Shown piece by piece: positions 1 to 10,473 of a stretch of DNA of 64,000 nt. The notes beneath the pieces are model-generated. The model made no database searches and was not told the DNA's origin. It saw only the letters and a list, made by a program, of their open reading frames with translations. Both the position numbers and the translations under genes were made by a program. Every line of letters starts with the position of its first letter. Positions within the stretch are counted from its first letter, which is position 1. This stretch comes from Mesaphorura yosii (Eukaryota; Arthropoda; Collembola; Poduromorpha; Tullbergiidae): assembly GCA_009869945.1 (NCBI GenBank), contig WIXG01000057.1:186001-250000 (forward strand). The letters are read 5' to 3'.

Positions 1-3000
1 TTACAGTAATAAATTAGTGCAGTGCTGGGCATCTGTGACAGTGACAGCAATTTCACATTTAGCAGTGATCGTGCCACGGAATGGCTTGGCTCACATGATC
101 GTTATCGTCGTGCTGTCATCTTAATGGTGTTGAATGTTGATCCGCATCCACATCATCAGCGACCAGCAGCAGATCACATCATCAGTGGGCTCTTGCCTTG
201 ACGTGCGCCGTCCGTGCCATGCCGTGCCGTACTCATCAATTATTAATTACGTACGTGGTCAAGTCCAGTCTATATCTCAATCTCATGGCTGCTGCCGCGC
301 TATGGCTGCTGGTTGCTTATCTGATCATCAATCTTATTACAACACCGACTGGCCTGGCCTAGCACATCGTCCCAGGATGCGGTCAGGCAAAGGCAATTGG
401 CGATGGGCAATTGCGTTAGGCAATGCAGAGTGCAGGCGAGGCGAGAGAAATCTTATAAAAAATGTGATTTATGTGATGTACAGGAAAAATACGAGCAGAA
501 GCATGAGCAGATCAGGTTCTTGGTATGGTAGTGATACGTATATTTATTTTGAACACGTGCACAACGAGAGCAGAAGGATCAGGATCCCAGTAGTACCGCG
601 GCGAACGTGAGCAAGTTTCACCTGCCAATGCTGTCCGTGTGCAAACAGATACAAATTCGATCAGCAAGTGTGCCGGGCTCTATTCTTTATGCAAATGTAA
701 ATGCGAGCGTGCTTCATTCATTCACGGAGAACTGGATCTAGAACTGGAACTGCACGAAGCGCTCAAATTGGACAATGCCGCTGCGCCCGACACGCTGATG
801 ATTTGGTTATTATGATGAATTGGGTACACAGAACTTCGTGACGGCGGTTAACGAGCGAGATGGTCTGACGCAAGTCGGCTATTGATTCAACTGGGCTGTG
901 GACTCCAGCCCACATTGGCACTGGCGCACATGTTGACACTACCGGATTCGTGCCGCATTGTATATTTGGACTTTGTTGTCGTGTCTGCTGCTAATTAAAT
1001 CAACACGAGCACGGAACAGCTAGTCTGCAAGGCACAAAGTCTAAGTTCCAGTCGAGTAACAAGTAATGCGAGACTAACGAGAAACGAGTAACATCTGAAG
1101 CAGAAAACTGAGACTGAAAAGATGAATTCGCATTTAAATTGAATGACCAAACGCTCAAATTGTTACTGTCTAATCGTTTGCCGTGGTTCGTGTGCTGCTT
1201 CGCGCTGCTGCACCAGAAACAAGATTAACTGAACAATTACAAGTTTGAGGACCGCCTGCCGTTCCATTTAATTCGTTCTAAAGATCTTCGGGGCACACGT
1301 AAATTGTAAATTGAGTCGGAGAAGAAGAAAATGCTCGAATCGCTCGAAGGGAACAAGTGTTCGCGTCAAAGCTCGAGCTCAAAACCTCAAAAAGGCCAAA
1401 TCATTCTCATTTCACGAACTTGGGCTTAGTACGGACGACGGGCTCGAGAAAACTTACCTTTGTCAGTATTTAATTAGAGTCCAGGCCAGTCGCGGTCGTG
1501 GTCGTGGCAAGGCAATGACAGGTTCAAAAATTGATCCTGCCCGCTGCTGTTGGATGGCTGCTTGGCTTGTGACCAAATGACAAAAAGGATCAATTCAATA
1601 GTTCAATGCGATGAAGCATGTCTCAAGACTTAACATTGGCGTCCGCGTCGCGTCCAGCCCGACGCATGCTAAATGCAACGCTAATGCTAATCCTCTTTTC
1701 GTGGTCGAGTGGATCGATGGCTCGGGTTTCAAGCTGTGAAATTTAAAAAGCGGTTGTCAGAATCCTAAATTTTCATGCACTTGAGCGCACTTGAATGACT
1801 GACGACTAAATTGACGAAAGACTGACGGGCTGACGAGTTGGAGAATGCGAATGGCAATACGAAATACGCGAAGCACGTTTATTCTCTTATTCTTATTCAT
1901 ATTTGACATTTTGACAGGGCAGCAGCGTGGACGCAGTGGCGGACTGCGTTTGTGGCACCGGCCACTTAAGTCTTCAACTCTCAAGCACGCTGACACTGTG
2001 GCTGTGGCTGCTGTCTTTAAGAATTTAAACAAGGTAGCAATGCAAAAGGTTGGGGTCTGACCACAAATTACAAAAGAATTCGTATCATAAATTGAAGAGG
2101 CGATAATTTTGCACAGCATGATGCTATTTAGTATTTTGGATTTGCAATGCGATGTGATGCACTTTCTTTCGTTGCGTCGTCGCCTGCCTGGGCTGAGAAC
2201 TGAAATGTGCTAATTTTCTGTTGCGACGACAGATTCAGTTCAAATTGCGGCCTAGCTGGCGGCTGCGTGCGACCCGCAGACTTCATCACCTTTAAGAAAT
2301 CCACAGCTGTTAATCTCTCTGCATTTGTTTTTAGAAATCCGACTTTACAAATGGCGTGGAAAGCGAATGTCTGCTCACGCTATAAATGCAAGATGCAAGC
2401 TCATTTTATTCTTTCCTTTTTGCCACTTTGGAAAAATCCGCAATTTTACGGCAGTTCTTTTAGCCTTTCACCCCGTTAAAAACAATCACGTTTTCTAAAA
2501 CTTAAAAAACTCGTACTGAATCGACGCGTAGCTCCTAAATTTCCAATTCCTGCTGCTTTTGCTGCTGTGATTTAGAATGGCCTGGCCTGGGTTGGCATTT
2601 TGTGTTATAAAATTCGGTAGCCGGTAGCCGCTGTACTGCATTGTTATTGCTTCAACATCATGTCATGATCTTGCTCTTTTGCGTGGCGTGGCTTCTGTTT
2701 TTGTTCATTGTTGAAGCCGAAGCCGGTGCTCCCGCTACTGGGCACTTACGACTGATAATAACAACGATAACGCATCACGAACTTGCTGCTGCTGTTCTTG
2801 TTGGTGCTTCGTTTTTATTTTTATGGGAGCCAACAGGCAAAGCAAGGCAAGGCACGACTTCAACTACAACGTGTCCGTCATTATCATCATTATTATGCAA
2901 CAATTGATGCGGTCCGACACCCGATCGTGAGGCCAAGCTGGCCGGCCGGCCAATCATCTTTCTCTGTGCTTGAAGTTCTCGAGTTCTCGTTTAGTCATGA

Positions 3001-4222
3001 AAGATGATATGACTTGCCACGCAGGCCACAAGCATTTAACACCATGGTTAACTGCTTCGCTTGTGGCTCGGGAGCAACCTGAAATGTGGGAACGCGACCG
3101 TAAACGTGAAAGATTGCGATTGACGACTGAAAATTACGAGCCTCGACCAAAACGCAAAACCAAAACAAGAATCATTAACGTGCAGTGCAGATACAGACTG
3201 CTGCTGAGAAGAGAAGAAGCAGAAGCTGAATGCTGAAATGTAGAAATGTCAATTGGAATGTGGATTGACGATGAGACGACAACCTGCGAACTGCGATGCG
3301 ATGGCGAAGCGATTTGACTTTGGCGATACGATTTATGAGGCCTTTTAAGGAGAAACGACCACTTTTTATGATTACGAGACCCGAATGCATGCGACTGCAA
3401 AAATGTGGATTTGATTTAAATCTGAGGATCAGAAGTCAGGCGCAGAACAAGTCACAAATTGGCAGTGGCAGTGCCAATTCGCAATTGACAAGTTGGGATC
3501 GCGATCAGATTTCTTAGAAAGAAGTTTTCAGGTTTGCAAAACCGCAATCAACATCGCAAATCGTCGGAGTCGAGTTGAGCAATGGCAATAGGAATGGCAA
3601 CTAATTCGAGACGCACCAATTTTTATTGGGCTTTTCCACGCTTTAGTGCTTTAAATGGCTTAATGTTTATGTTTATGTTTATTACCTCGTCGGGCATCGA
3701 AGATTTACGAGTACGAGTACGAATTTACGAGTAAAAATGTCAGTTCAGTTCCAAAGTTCTAAAATTGGGTACAATCACAGCTAGTCCCAAAAATGTATGA
3801 AGCTCGACACGGCGACAAAAGACAAAATCGAGACAAAAGGCCGTGCCGTGCCGTAAAGGGCAACAGCATTCAGCATTTCAGCCAGCACACAGCGCAGGCA
3901 CGCACGCTTGACGCTCATCCACCTACAAAAAAGGTTCAGGAGCCAGCCGACGACTCGTGTAAATTTATTGAGACTTCTTTCAAGCAGCAGCCAGGCAGGC
4001 AAGCGAGAACCTCCAACTACTTAACTATTAACTATTACTACCTGAGCAATGAGCAGAACAGTGAGTTGAGCACTTAGCCTACACAAAGCACAACAGGTAG
4101 TTGGAGTTGAGAGATTGATGATGCCAGGCAGGCAGGCGAATGTTCGCCTGTGGGCAAACACATTACAGGCAGGCAGGCCAGGCAGACCCGGTCCAAGAAG
4201 TGTAGAAAAAAGAAGATCGAAG
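1..4222. other. Gene-free DNA left of HES-A
   Basis: No reading frame here has family similarity, a plausible splice structure or coding-like composition, and the longest frames look like chance. Short recurring words (GTGCCGTGCC, CAGGCAGG, TGGCAATGG) are frequent. A single TGTGGGAA Su(H)-type word lies at 3085-3092 and a CArG-like word at 3341-3350; both are expected by chance at about this density. The stretch may be distal regulatory DNA of the E(spl) complex, but nothing in it shows that directly. Confidence 0.5.
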
Positions 4223-4254
4223 CGTGGGAACGAGTTGCGAGGAGCATTCCCAGG
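4223..4254. promoter_or_regulatory. SPS-like paired Su(H) sites, 3' of HES-A
   Basis: CGTGGGAA (4223-4230) is followed after 16 bp by TTCCCAGG (4247-4254), one mismatch from the reverse site TTCCCACG. Head-to-head sites spaced 15-17 bp are the Su(H) paired-site (SPS) geometry that binds dimeric Notch-ICD/Su(H)/Mastermind complexes. The first 15 bases are identical to the element at 10443. It lies about 1.7 kb beyond the HES-A stop codon. Confidence 0.55.
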
Positions 4255-5978
4255 GCTTCCTCATCTTTACATCTTTCTTTGAGCCGCTGCGCGACTGCGA
4301 CCAGGCGTCCGCGTTCACGAACGCGTTCGCGTCTTGCGCTGTGCTATGCTGCGTCTCAGTTCGTCTTGTGTACAGAGTAAATAATAATAATAATAATAAA
4401 GGAACCACCACCACCACTGCCTGCCACTGCCACTGCTTAATTGCAAAGGCACGGCTGCCTGCCGAGGCGTGTGTACGTATAATCGTGTACGTTGGACGCG
4501 ACGACGGACGCGGACACACAAGATCACAGATCACGTACGCGACGACGTCGGAGGAGAAAGAATCCGTTTTACGTTTTATGATTATTACAAGTACAAGTAC
4601 ACGCCAAGCCCTGCCATGACTAATGGTAAGCGCAGCCAAGCCAAGTCTGTGTTTACTTTGCATTATCACCAACGTAGACAGGGTTTAAGCTAAGCCAAAT
4701 AAATGCCGTACAGACGCGTAGAGGCAAGTTGATACGACACTTTTCAGGGCAGGAAGACGAATTCTGCATTTTACAAGACAAACTACATGAAATCGACACT
4801 TTGATTTTTAAGTCAAGGCTCGGTCGAACTTTGGTCAAGCGTCAAGCAGCTTCGGCGACCGACTCGAGCCTGAAATTGCATATGGGCAAGGCGAAACAAT
4901 GTGATATGCAAAAGAGGAGGGCCATTCTGCATCTGCATGGGAGCTGAGATGAGAAGATGCGATGCGATGGGCGAGCGGAGAAAGGAGAAGGGTGTTGGTG
5001 TAATTAATTGATTCTATGCCTCTATTGTTCAATTCTCTGGCGTCAACTCAGGTGAGTCAAGTCTTCTGGCTGCTACCTTCTGCGCCAGCTCGTCTCGCCT
5101 CGAAATTGAATAAATAATTCACAATTACTGCACTGCATTCGTTCATGAATACTCGCAATTTTGCTCATTTATTACGCATTTGCAATCTGCTGGCTTCGCA
5201 TTTGGCTTGCATTGAATAAATTACATATGAATTATTGAGATTAGGACAATTATCAATTATCGAGCTGTAATTACGTACACGATTGGCCGCCGAATCTGCT
5301 GCCTGTCTTGCTTTGCTTTACTTCAGATAGGAAAATAAGTCTTTATCACAAGACACGGCAGACGCGACGAGACACGACTGTATTATTTACATTTACGTAT
5401 TATTATTACCTAGTAAAAATAAATCTTTATCGATTGCCGATACCGCCGACGCACGACCACGACACGGCCGAAGTTCGACTTGAAAGACACATTTATCATT
5501 TTATACAAATATGATTTGATTTGATTGTCGAGCACGCACTCTTGTCTCGCAAGATTCCATGTCCACGTTACAGCGTCGCGTCTTAAGTTCTCGTGTCTCA
5601 TCTTCGTTTCGTTAAGATAAAATAAGAAACAGAAACAGAGTTCGAGTTCGTGAAACATGAATCTCAAGAAAACTAACATAAATAAATAAATACTCAACTC
5701 AAGCAGCACAGCAAGCAATAAACTACAAGTCGAAGAAATAAAACATGATACAAAAATGAATTGATTGTCATTTAACGCATCTTGTCACGATTTGCTTGAA
5801 AGACATGATTTGCTTATTGCTTCTTGCCTCGTCAAAGCGTGGCTGGGGCTTAAATAAAATGCTAACTTCCTAATACAAATTAAAGTAAATATGTACAAGT
5901 ACACTTGACACTGATCACTGGCGTGGCGTGGACACGCGATTGGCGATGGCGATTGGTTTTTGGCTCCGATCACCAAAG
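4255..5978. other. 3' flank of HES-A
   Basis: No coding gene is visible. The 3' UTR of HES-A (minus strand) should occupy the right part. I find no minus-strand AATAAA before 5167-5172 (TTTATT on the plus strand), so the UTR may be about 0.8 kb long. A minus-strand K-box core TGTGAT occurs at 5345-5350, inside that possible UTR, but its flanks do not match the full K-box. Confidence 0.45.
4381..4399 (+). repeat. (ATA)n microsatellite
   Basis: About six perfect ATA units follow the SPS-like element and are followed by a short CCA-rich run. It is a simple sequence with no evident function. Confidence 0.8.
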
Positions 5979-7077
5979 TCACCACGGCCTCCACATGCTG
6001 TTTGACAGGTCAAACGGTTCCTCCTCGTCGTTGTTGTTTCGGTCCATTCTCGGCCCAGGCTTCGTGCAGAGCGCCAATGGCATTTGCTGGCCGGCTGAGC
6101 TGACGGCCACGGCGTGCGAGGGCAAATTTTGAATATGTGCTGGTGAAGGAGACTTTTGTCCTCCAGTCGTCGTTCCGGTACTCAGATGATGCCCGTGAGC
6201 AGCCGCGTACGGATGATACATCAATTTATTCAGAGGTGACGAAATGGGCGATGTTGGCGGCGTGTAAGTCGTCAACAGGTTCAGATTCGGACTCGTACGC
6301 GTGTGCTGTTGCTGCGAAGAATGGAGAGTCGGTGAAAGTGAAGATGAACCACAGCCACTGGCGGACGAACTTGACAGCGAATTGTAGGAATTCAAGGAGA
6401 GCGTGGATGCTGACGCTGGCGAAGACGCGGCTGCTGCTGCCGCGGCAGCGGCGGCGGCCAGGTGATGGTGCAGCGGAGAGATCTGACTGGCCATCTGATT
6501 TTGCAGCACAATCGTCGAAGTGCTCGATGAAGACGAGAGCGGTCCATTCGGAATCAAATGAGCAACGTTGACATTGGCACTCGCAGTCTGTGCTTCGATC
6601 TGTCGAATGCAGTGGTCCAGATGAGAAAGCAGTCGAGCAGTCACGTTCAGATCCAAGCTCGTCGGCAGATTCGACATGTATTTGGAGACTTCATTCGTGC
6701 ACGTGATGAATCCAGCTTTAAAACGATCACTAGCACTGTTTTCGTTGAGCTGCTGAACACGTCGAAGCTTATGCAAGTGGCGCACTGTCAACTCGAGCAC
6801 GTCGGCTTTCTCCAGTCGTGAAACACTTTCTCCTTCGGCTTGGAGTGCGCCGACCAGAAGCTCCTTCAGTTCGTCCAGGCAGTGGTTGATCCGAGCACGG
6901 CGCTTGCGCTCTAGCATCGGTTTCATCACCTGCAGGGAGACAAATTAAAGCATTCGTTAGTTAATCAAATCACAGATCAACACACGATCAGATGATCAGT
7001 CGCCGAATGAAGCTTACCTTTCTGTACTGATAAGTACGCGAAATTGGTTGTTCATCTTGAGCAACGACGGTCGTCAT
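5979..7077 (-). CDS. HES-A: E(spl)/Hairy-type bHLH-Orange transcriptional repressor
   Basis: Two coding exons, 7077-7018 and 6929-5979, joined in phase 0, encode 336 aa. Exon 1 ends SRTYQYRK and the 88-bp intron has a GTAAGC donor and a CAG acceptor. Exon 2 opens [15 protein letters not shown], the Hes-type basic region with its diagnostic proline. The bHLH spans about residues 21-80 and the Orange domain about 89-132. Alanine- and serine-rich stretches follow, then a C-terminal WRPW that recruits Groucho. PFDLS at residues 325-329 matches the PxDLS CtBP-docking motif. The basic region most resembles fly E(spl)m-beta. Such proteins are nuclear Notch targets that repress proneural genes. Two Su(H) sites lie about 0.8 kb upstream. 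Assignment to the family is secure; which fly paralogue it corresponds to is not. Confidence 0.95.
6003..6017 (-). other. PxDLS CtBP-binding-like motif in HES-A
   Basis: The codons for PFDLS lie three residues before the terminal WRPW of HES-A. PxDLS is the consensus bound by the CtBP corepressor. HES-B lacks it. Function is inferred from the motif only. Confidence 0.5.
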
Positions 7078-7893
7078 CTTACCAGACGTCCGAATTGATT
7101 GTCGACGCAAGACACAAAGCTTAATTAAATACTCTCACTAACTAATGATTGTCGATTCGCGGTTAAGGCACTGAAAGCTTGACTCTCGGCTCACGACACG
7201 AGTTCGGTGCGGTTCACGACGCCGACGCGGCACTTGTTTTCATACTCAGAGCTCGTTTGTGAATGACTTACCGACGGTGTAATTTCTCGGTAATATAGAC
7301 GAGCAGGGGCAGTCAGCACGCAGCAGTTAGCACGCAGCAGACGAGCGACAAGTGGATTTGATTGTAGTAAAGCACGGCAGGCGCAGGCATAAGTAGCATT
7401 GCTGGTGGCTGGCTGTTGTATTGAGCGAGGTAGCTTCAACTTTGGCTAATGATTATGGTATACGAGTTACGAGTACGAGCACGGCAGCAAGCCAGCCCCA
7501 CAGCACCGCACAGGTTCGGGCGCAAGTACAACATTTAATCAATGGCATGAGTTGGGGCAACACGATTCACTTCAAGCAGCACTTATTATCAAATCCCCAT
7601 ACCATAACACACGCCTCCTTTCCATCTCCATCCGTGCGATGCGATGCGACGAGTCTCGAGCCTAACCATCAGTCACTTATTATTAACCATTAAAAACCAT
7701 TATCCCCTATTCGCTATTCACTATTCAATGGGTTTACCAACCAACAGCAGCAGCAGCAATCAAACTACTCTTCAAAAGGGTCGTTCGTTCGTTCGTTCGT
7801 CGCGTCGCAACAATAACAATGGCAATGGCAATAATACAGCTCCATTCACATTCATGAAGGGTCCCTTTCAATTCAAAATTCTTCCAGGTAGTG
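7078..7893. other. HES-A promoter and 5' flank
   Basis: Upstream region of the minus-strand HES-A start. I see no clear TATA box or initiator and no coding gene. A (TCGT)5 microsatellite occupies 7781-7800. Confidence 0.4.
7781..7800 (+). repeat. (TCGT)5 microsatellite
   Basis: Five perfect TCGT units lie about 95 bp from the tandem Su(H) sites. Confidence 0.85.
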
Positions 7894-7943
7894 TTCCCAC
7901 GCTTCTGATCCCAGATTTCTTCCCACGCTTGAGCAACACCTGC
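7894..7943 (-). promoter_or_regulatory. Tandem Su(H) sites plus class-A E-box, HES-A upstream
   Basis: Two exact Su(H) sites (TTCCCACG on the plus strand) at 7894-7901 and 7920-7927 point the same way, 18 bp apart. Both are followed by CTT, giving an identical 11-bp repeat. An E-box reading GCAGGTG on the minus strand (7937-7943) matches the proneural class-A consensus RCAGSTG. The cluster is about 820 bp upstream of the HES-A ATG, where Notch-responsive enhancers of E(spl) genes usually lie. Confidence 0.65.
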
Positions 7944-7999
7944 GCCTGCATGCCTGCCTGACTGCCATACGGACGACGATGAGTTTACCTTGCCGCAGA

Positions 8000-10440
8000 C
8001 ACTGACTCATAATCACGATCATGTTAAACAATCAACATTACAATGCACACACGCTTCGTCTTGTGTCTTGCATCACGTACTTGTGAAATTCCAACGGGTA
8101 GCTCCACTCTTAGTTTGATGCACTGTTTACTAGTATTTAGTGTTTGCTCTTCATTTCCAAGTACTATAAGTACAAATAAGTACCACTTTGTTATGCAAAT
8201 CAATGTTAAAACTGCGCGGGTAAGGCACGGGTTGTATCGTGCGCTAATGGTTAATGGCTAATCGACTAATTTATTTAATCGTTTAATCTTGAACGTGGAT
8301 ACGTGGAATTACCTGCTGAACTTGATCCTTGTCTTGACTGGCTTGGCTGTTGATGCTACTACTGAAGCGTATGACAGGACACATGACATGACACCTTTTG
8401 TTATACTTCCAGGAAGAAATTAATGAAGATCCATAGATTCTCCAGAATTGACGCAGTGTTGGGGTTTTCCAGAAGAGTTTGTGAGTGTAAGCTCGAGCTA
8501 ACTACAGAAAACGATAACAGAGTACAACTATTTTTTGTTGTTGTAAACATGCGTAAAATGAGAAATTTCAATTGGCGCGGCGGCGGAGACATGAAATCAA
8601 GCAAGTTAAGCCAATAATTGAATCGCTGGGCTTCATAACTTCGTAATACTAATAATAGGATCAAATCTCCAATCCTGTCAAAATGTCCGTCGCCCGCGCC
8701 CGTCGCATCGCGGCGACTCGTAAAGCTAATTTGAACCTTTTCCACTTGAGTTCGAGCAATTTGAGCTTTCGAACTCCAACCGAACATGGAACATGAAACA
8801 TTGTTGTTGTATTGAACCAACAATTGATGAGCTTTCATCTTCAGTTTCTTTAGCATCGATCCCATCAGTTGAGTCGCCGCCGTCGCCAAGCGTCGAAGTG
8901 CCAAGAGCCCGGTCTTTCGCTTTGTTTCTGCGTCGCGGGTCGGTCGTGTTATTTTAGTATTTTTCCTCAAAAAGATTAAACCCAATCCAAAAAGACGACC
9001 TGCGTTGCCTGCCGAGCTCAGATTAAGATTTATGAGACTCCAGAGCAGCTTAGAGCTTAGAAAAGGAAGAAGCAAGCGAGCGAGTCAGGCCAGGCCAGGC
9101 GACAGGGCATCATAAATAATGTGGTGTAGACAATAGCAAATTAATGGTACGAAATGTTGCGGCTTGGGCTTGATAATTATCTTCAACGCAAAGCCAAAGC
9201 CAAACCGAACCGAAATCTTGAACAAGCGATCTTATCTCCAAACCAAACCACGTCAAGCCAGGCCAGGCCTGCCAGCAAAGCCAATTCAATTGCCCTGCCG
9301 GTGATGACCCGACGACGATAATTAAGTACCGAAGAGCCCAGGCTGCTCATTGCTCGGTTTCCGTCAAGGAGCAATGCGAAATGCGCAATTAGTCTGGAAT
9401 CAGCAGAAAAGCCAAGCCGAGACAAGCCAAGTCAGCAGCGATTGATTGAGGTTTCCGATTCCGAGTAATTGCCAATTGCACACCTCGTCAACTAACCTAG
9501 CCGATTCCTACTCATTGCCCTGCCGAACCGCAGCCTTCAACGCAACAACGCTTAACCTCAACGACAACAGCAACGGCAATCTTCAATTCCTGGTTCTGGT
9601 TCGCCTATCAGACCATCAGGTTCGTTGGTTGTCCCGTGTGTGTATTCGCAAATTAGCCTTCGCGTGTGTGGAGCCTGCCAACTGACAAATTAATGTTAAT
9701 TCACTGCGAAATGAGAATATTTAACGAAATCTCTCTCGTAATTGATTTCTGACTCAAATGCCAATGGAATTCGGTAGTTAGCCGACACAAATGCAAAAGA
9801 GAGATTTCAAATTTCAGATTTTTATGATGTCAAATGCTCTTTTCTAGTCGAATATCGGGTTCGCTTATATCTCGTCTAAATTTAATCGAAATTAGACGTG
9901 TAATTATTACGCAATTACAAATTCACTGTAGCGTAAAGCGAATCTCATTTGAATAGAGTCCATTGTATAATTCTCCCGCATGCATCGGATCGCATCCTCA
10001 TTGTTGTGATTTCTTTCATAATCGTCCAGCGTCTCGGGTCCTGCCTTGTCGTCACGTCAGTCACTCGCTCGCTCACTGCAACTCGTTCATCACTCATCTC
10101 ATCTCATCAAGATCATCGTCTCATGAAAAGAATTCAACAATCAACGCGTCGCCTCACGTTAGGCCATCGTCGCCGCGTCGTACGCGCACGCATTAACCAT
10201 GAATAAAAACTCTTATTATTACACATGCTGCTGGCTGCCTGCTCGCTGCTGTCATCGGATACCACCCCTACTGCAATCTGCAATGCACTGCATTGCTCCA
10301 ACTCTCCAACCCTTACTTGTTGGCATTGGCACGAGCTACAGTCGTTTGCTTGCCTGCCTGCCTGCCCTTTTTTGTGAGCTCCCTGACCGGCTGCTGGCTG
10401 CTCGCAGTGCACATGCACATGGTGGCTGCGTTCCGATCGG
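8000..10440. other. Gene-free DNA between HES-A and the Bearded-like gene (left part)
   Basis: No supported gene. A 224-codon frame on the minus strand (8401-9075) has no ATG near its start, no recognisable domain and no partner exon, so it is not annotated. The remainder is AT-rich DNA with short dispersed words. Confidence 0.45.
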
Positions 10441-10442
10441 AT

Positions 10443-10473
10443 CGTGGGAACGAGTTGGAGAGCTTCTCCCACG
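10443..10473. promoter_or_regulatory. SPS-like paired Su(H) sites between HES-A and the Bearded-like gene
   Basis: CGTGGGAA (10443-10450), 15 bp, then CTCCCACG (10466-10473), one mismatch from a perfect reverse site. This is the head-to-head SPS geometry. It lies 3.4 kb upstream of HES-A and 2.6 kb upstream of the Bearded-like ATG, so it could serve either gene. It shares the 15-mer CGTGGGAACGAGTTG with the element at 4223. Confidence 0.6.

Noticed and set aside
134..610. 158-codon plus-strand frame at the left end
   Set aside because: Low-complexity translation without domain or splice support.
3341..3350. CArG box CCTTTTAAGG
   Set aside because: No nearby gene that would use SRF; such words are expected several times per 64 kb.
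8401..9075. 224-codon minus-strand frame
   Set aside because: It begins at TTG, its first ATG is far inside, composition is not protein-like and no family similarity is visible.
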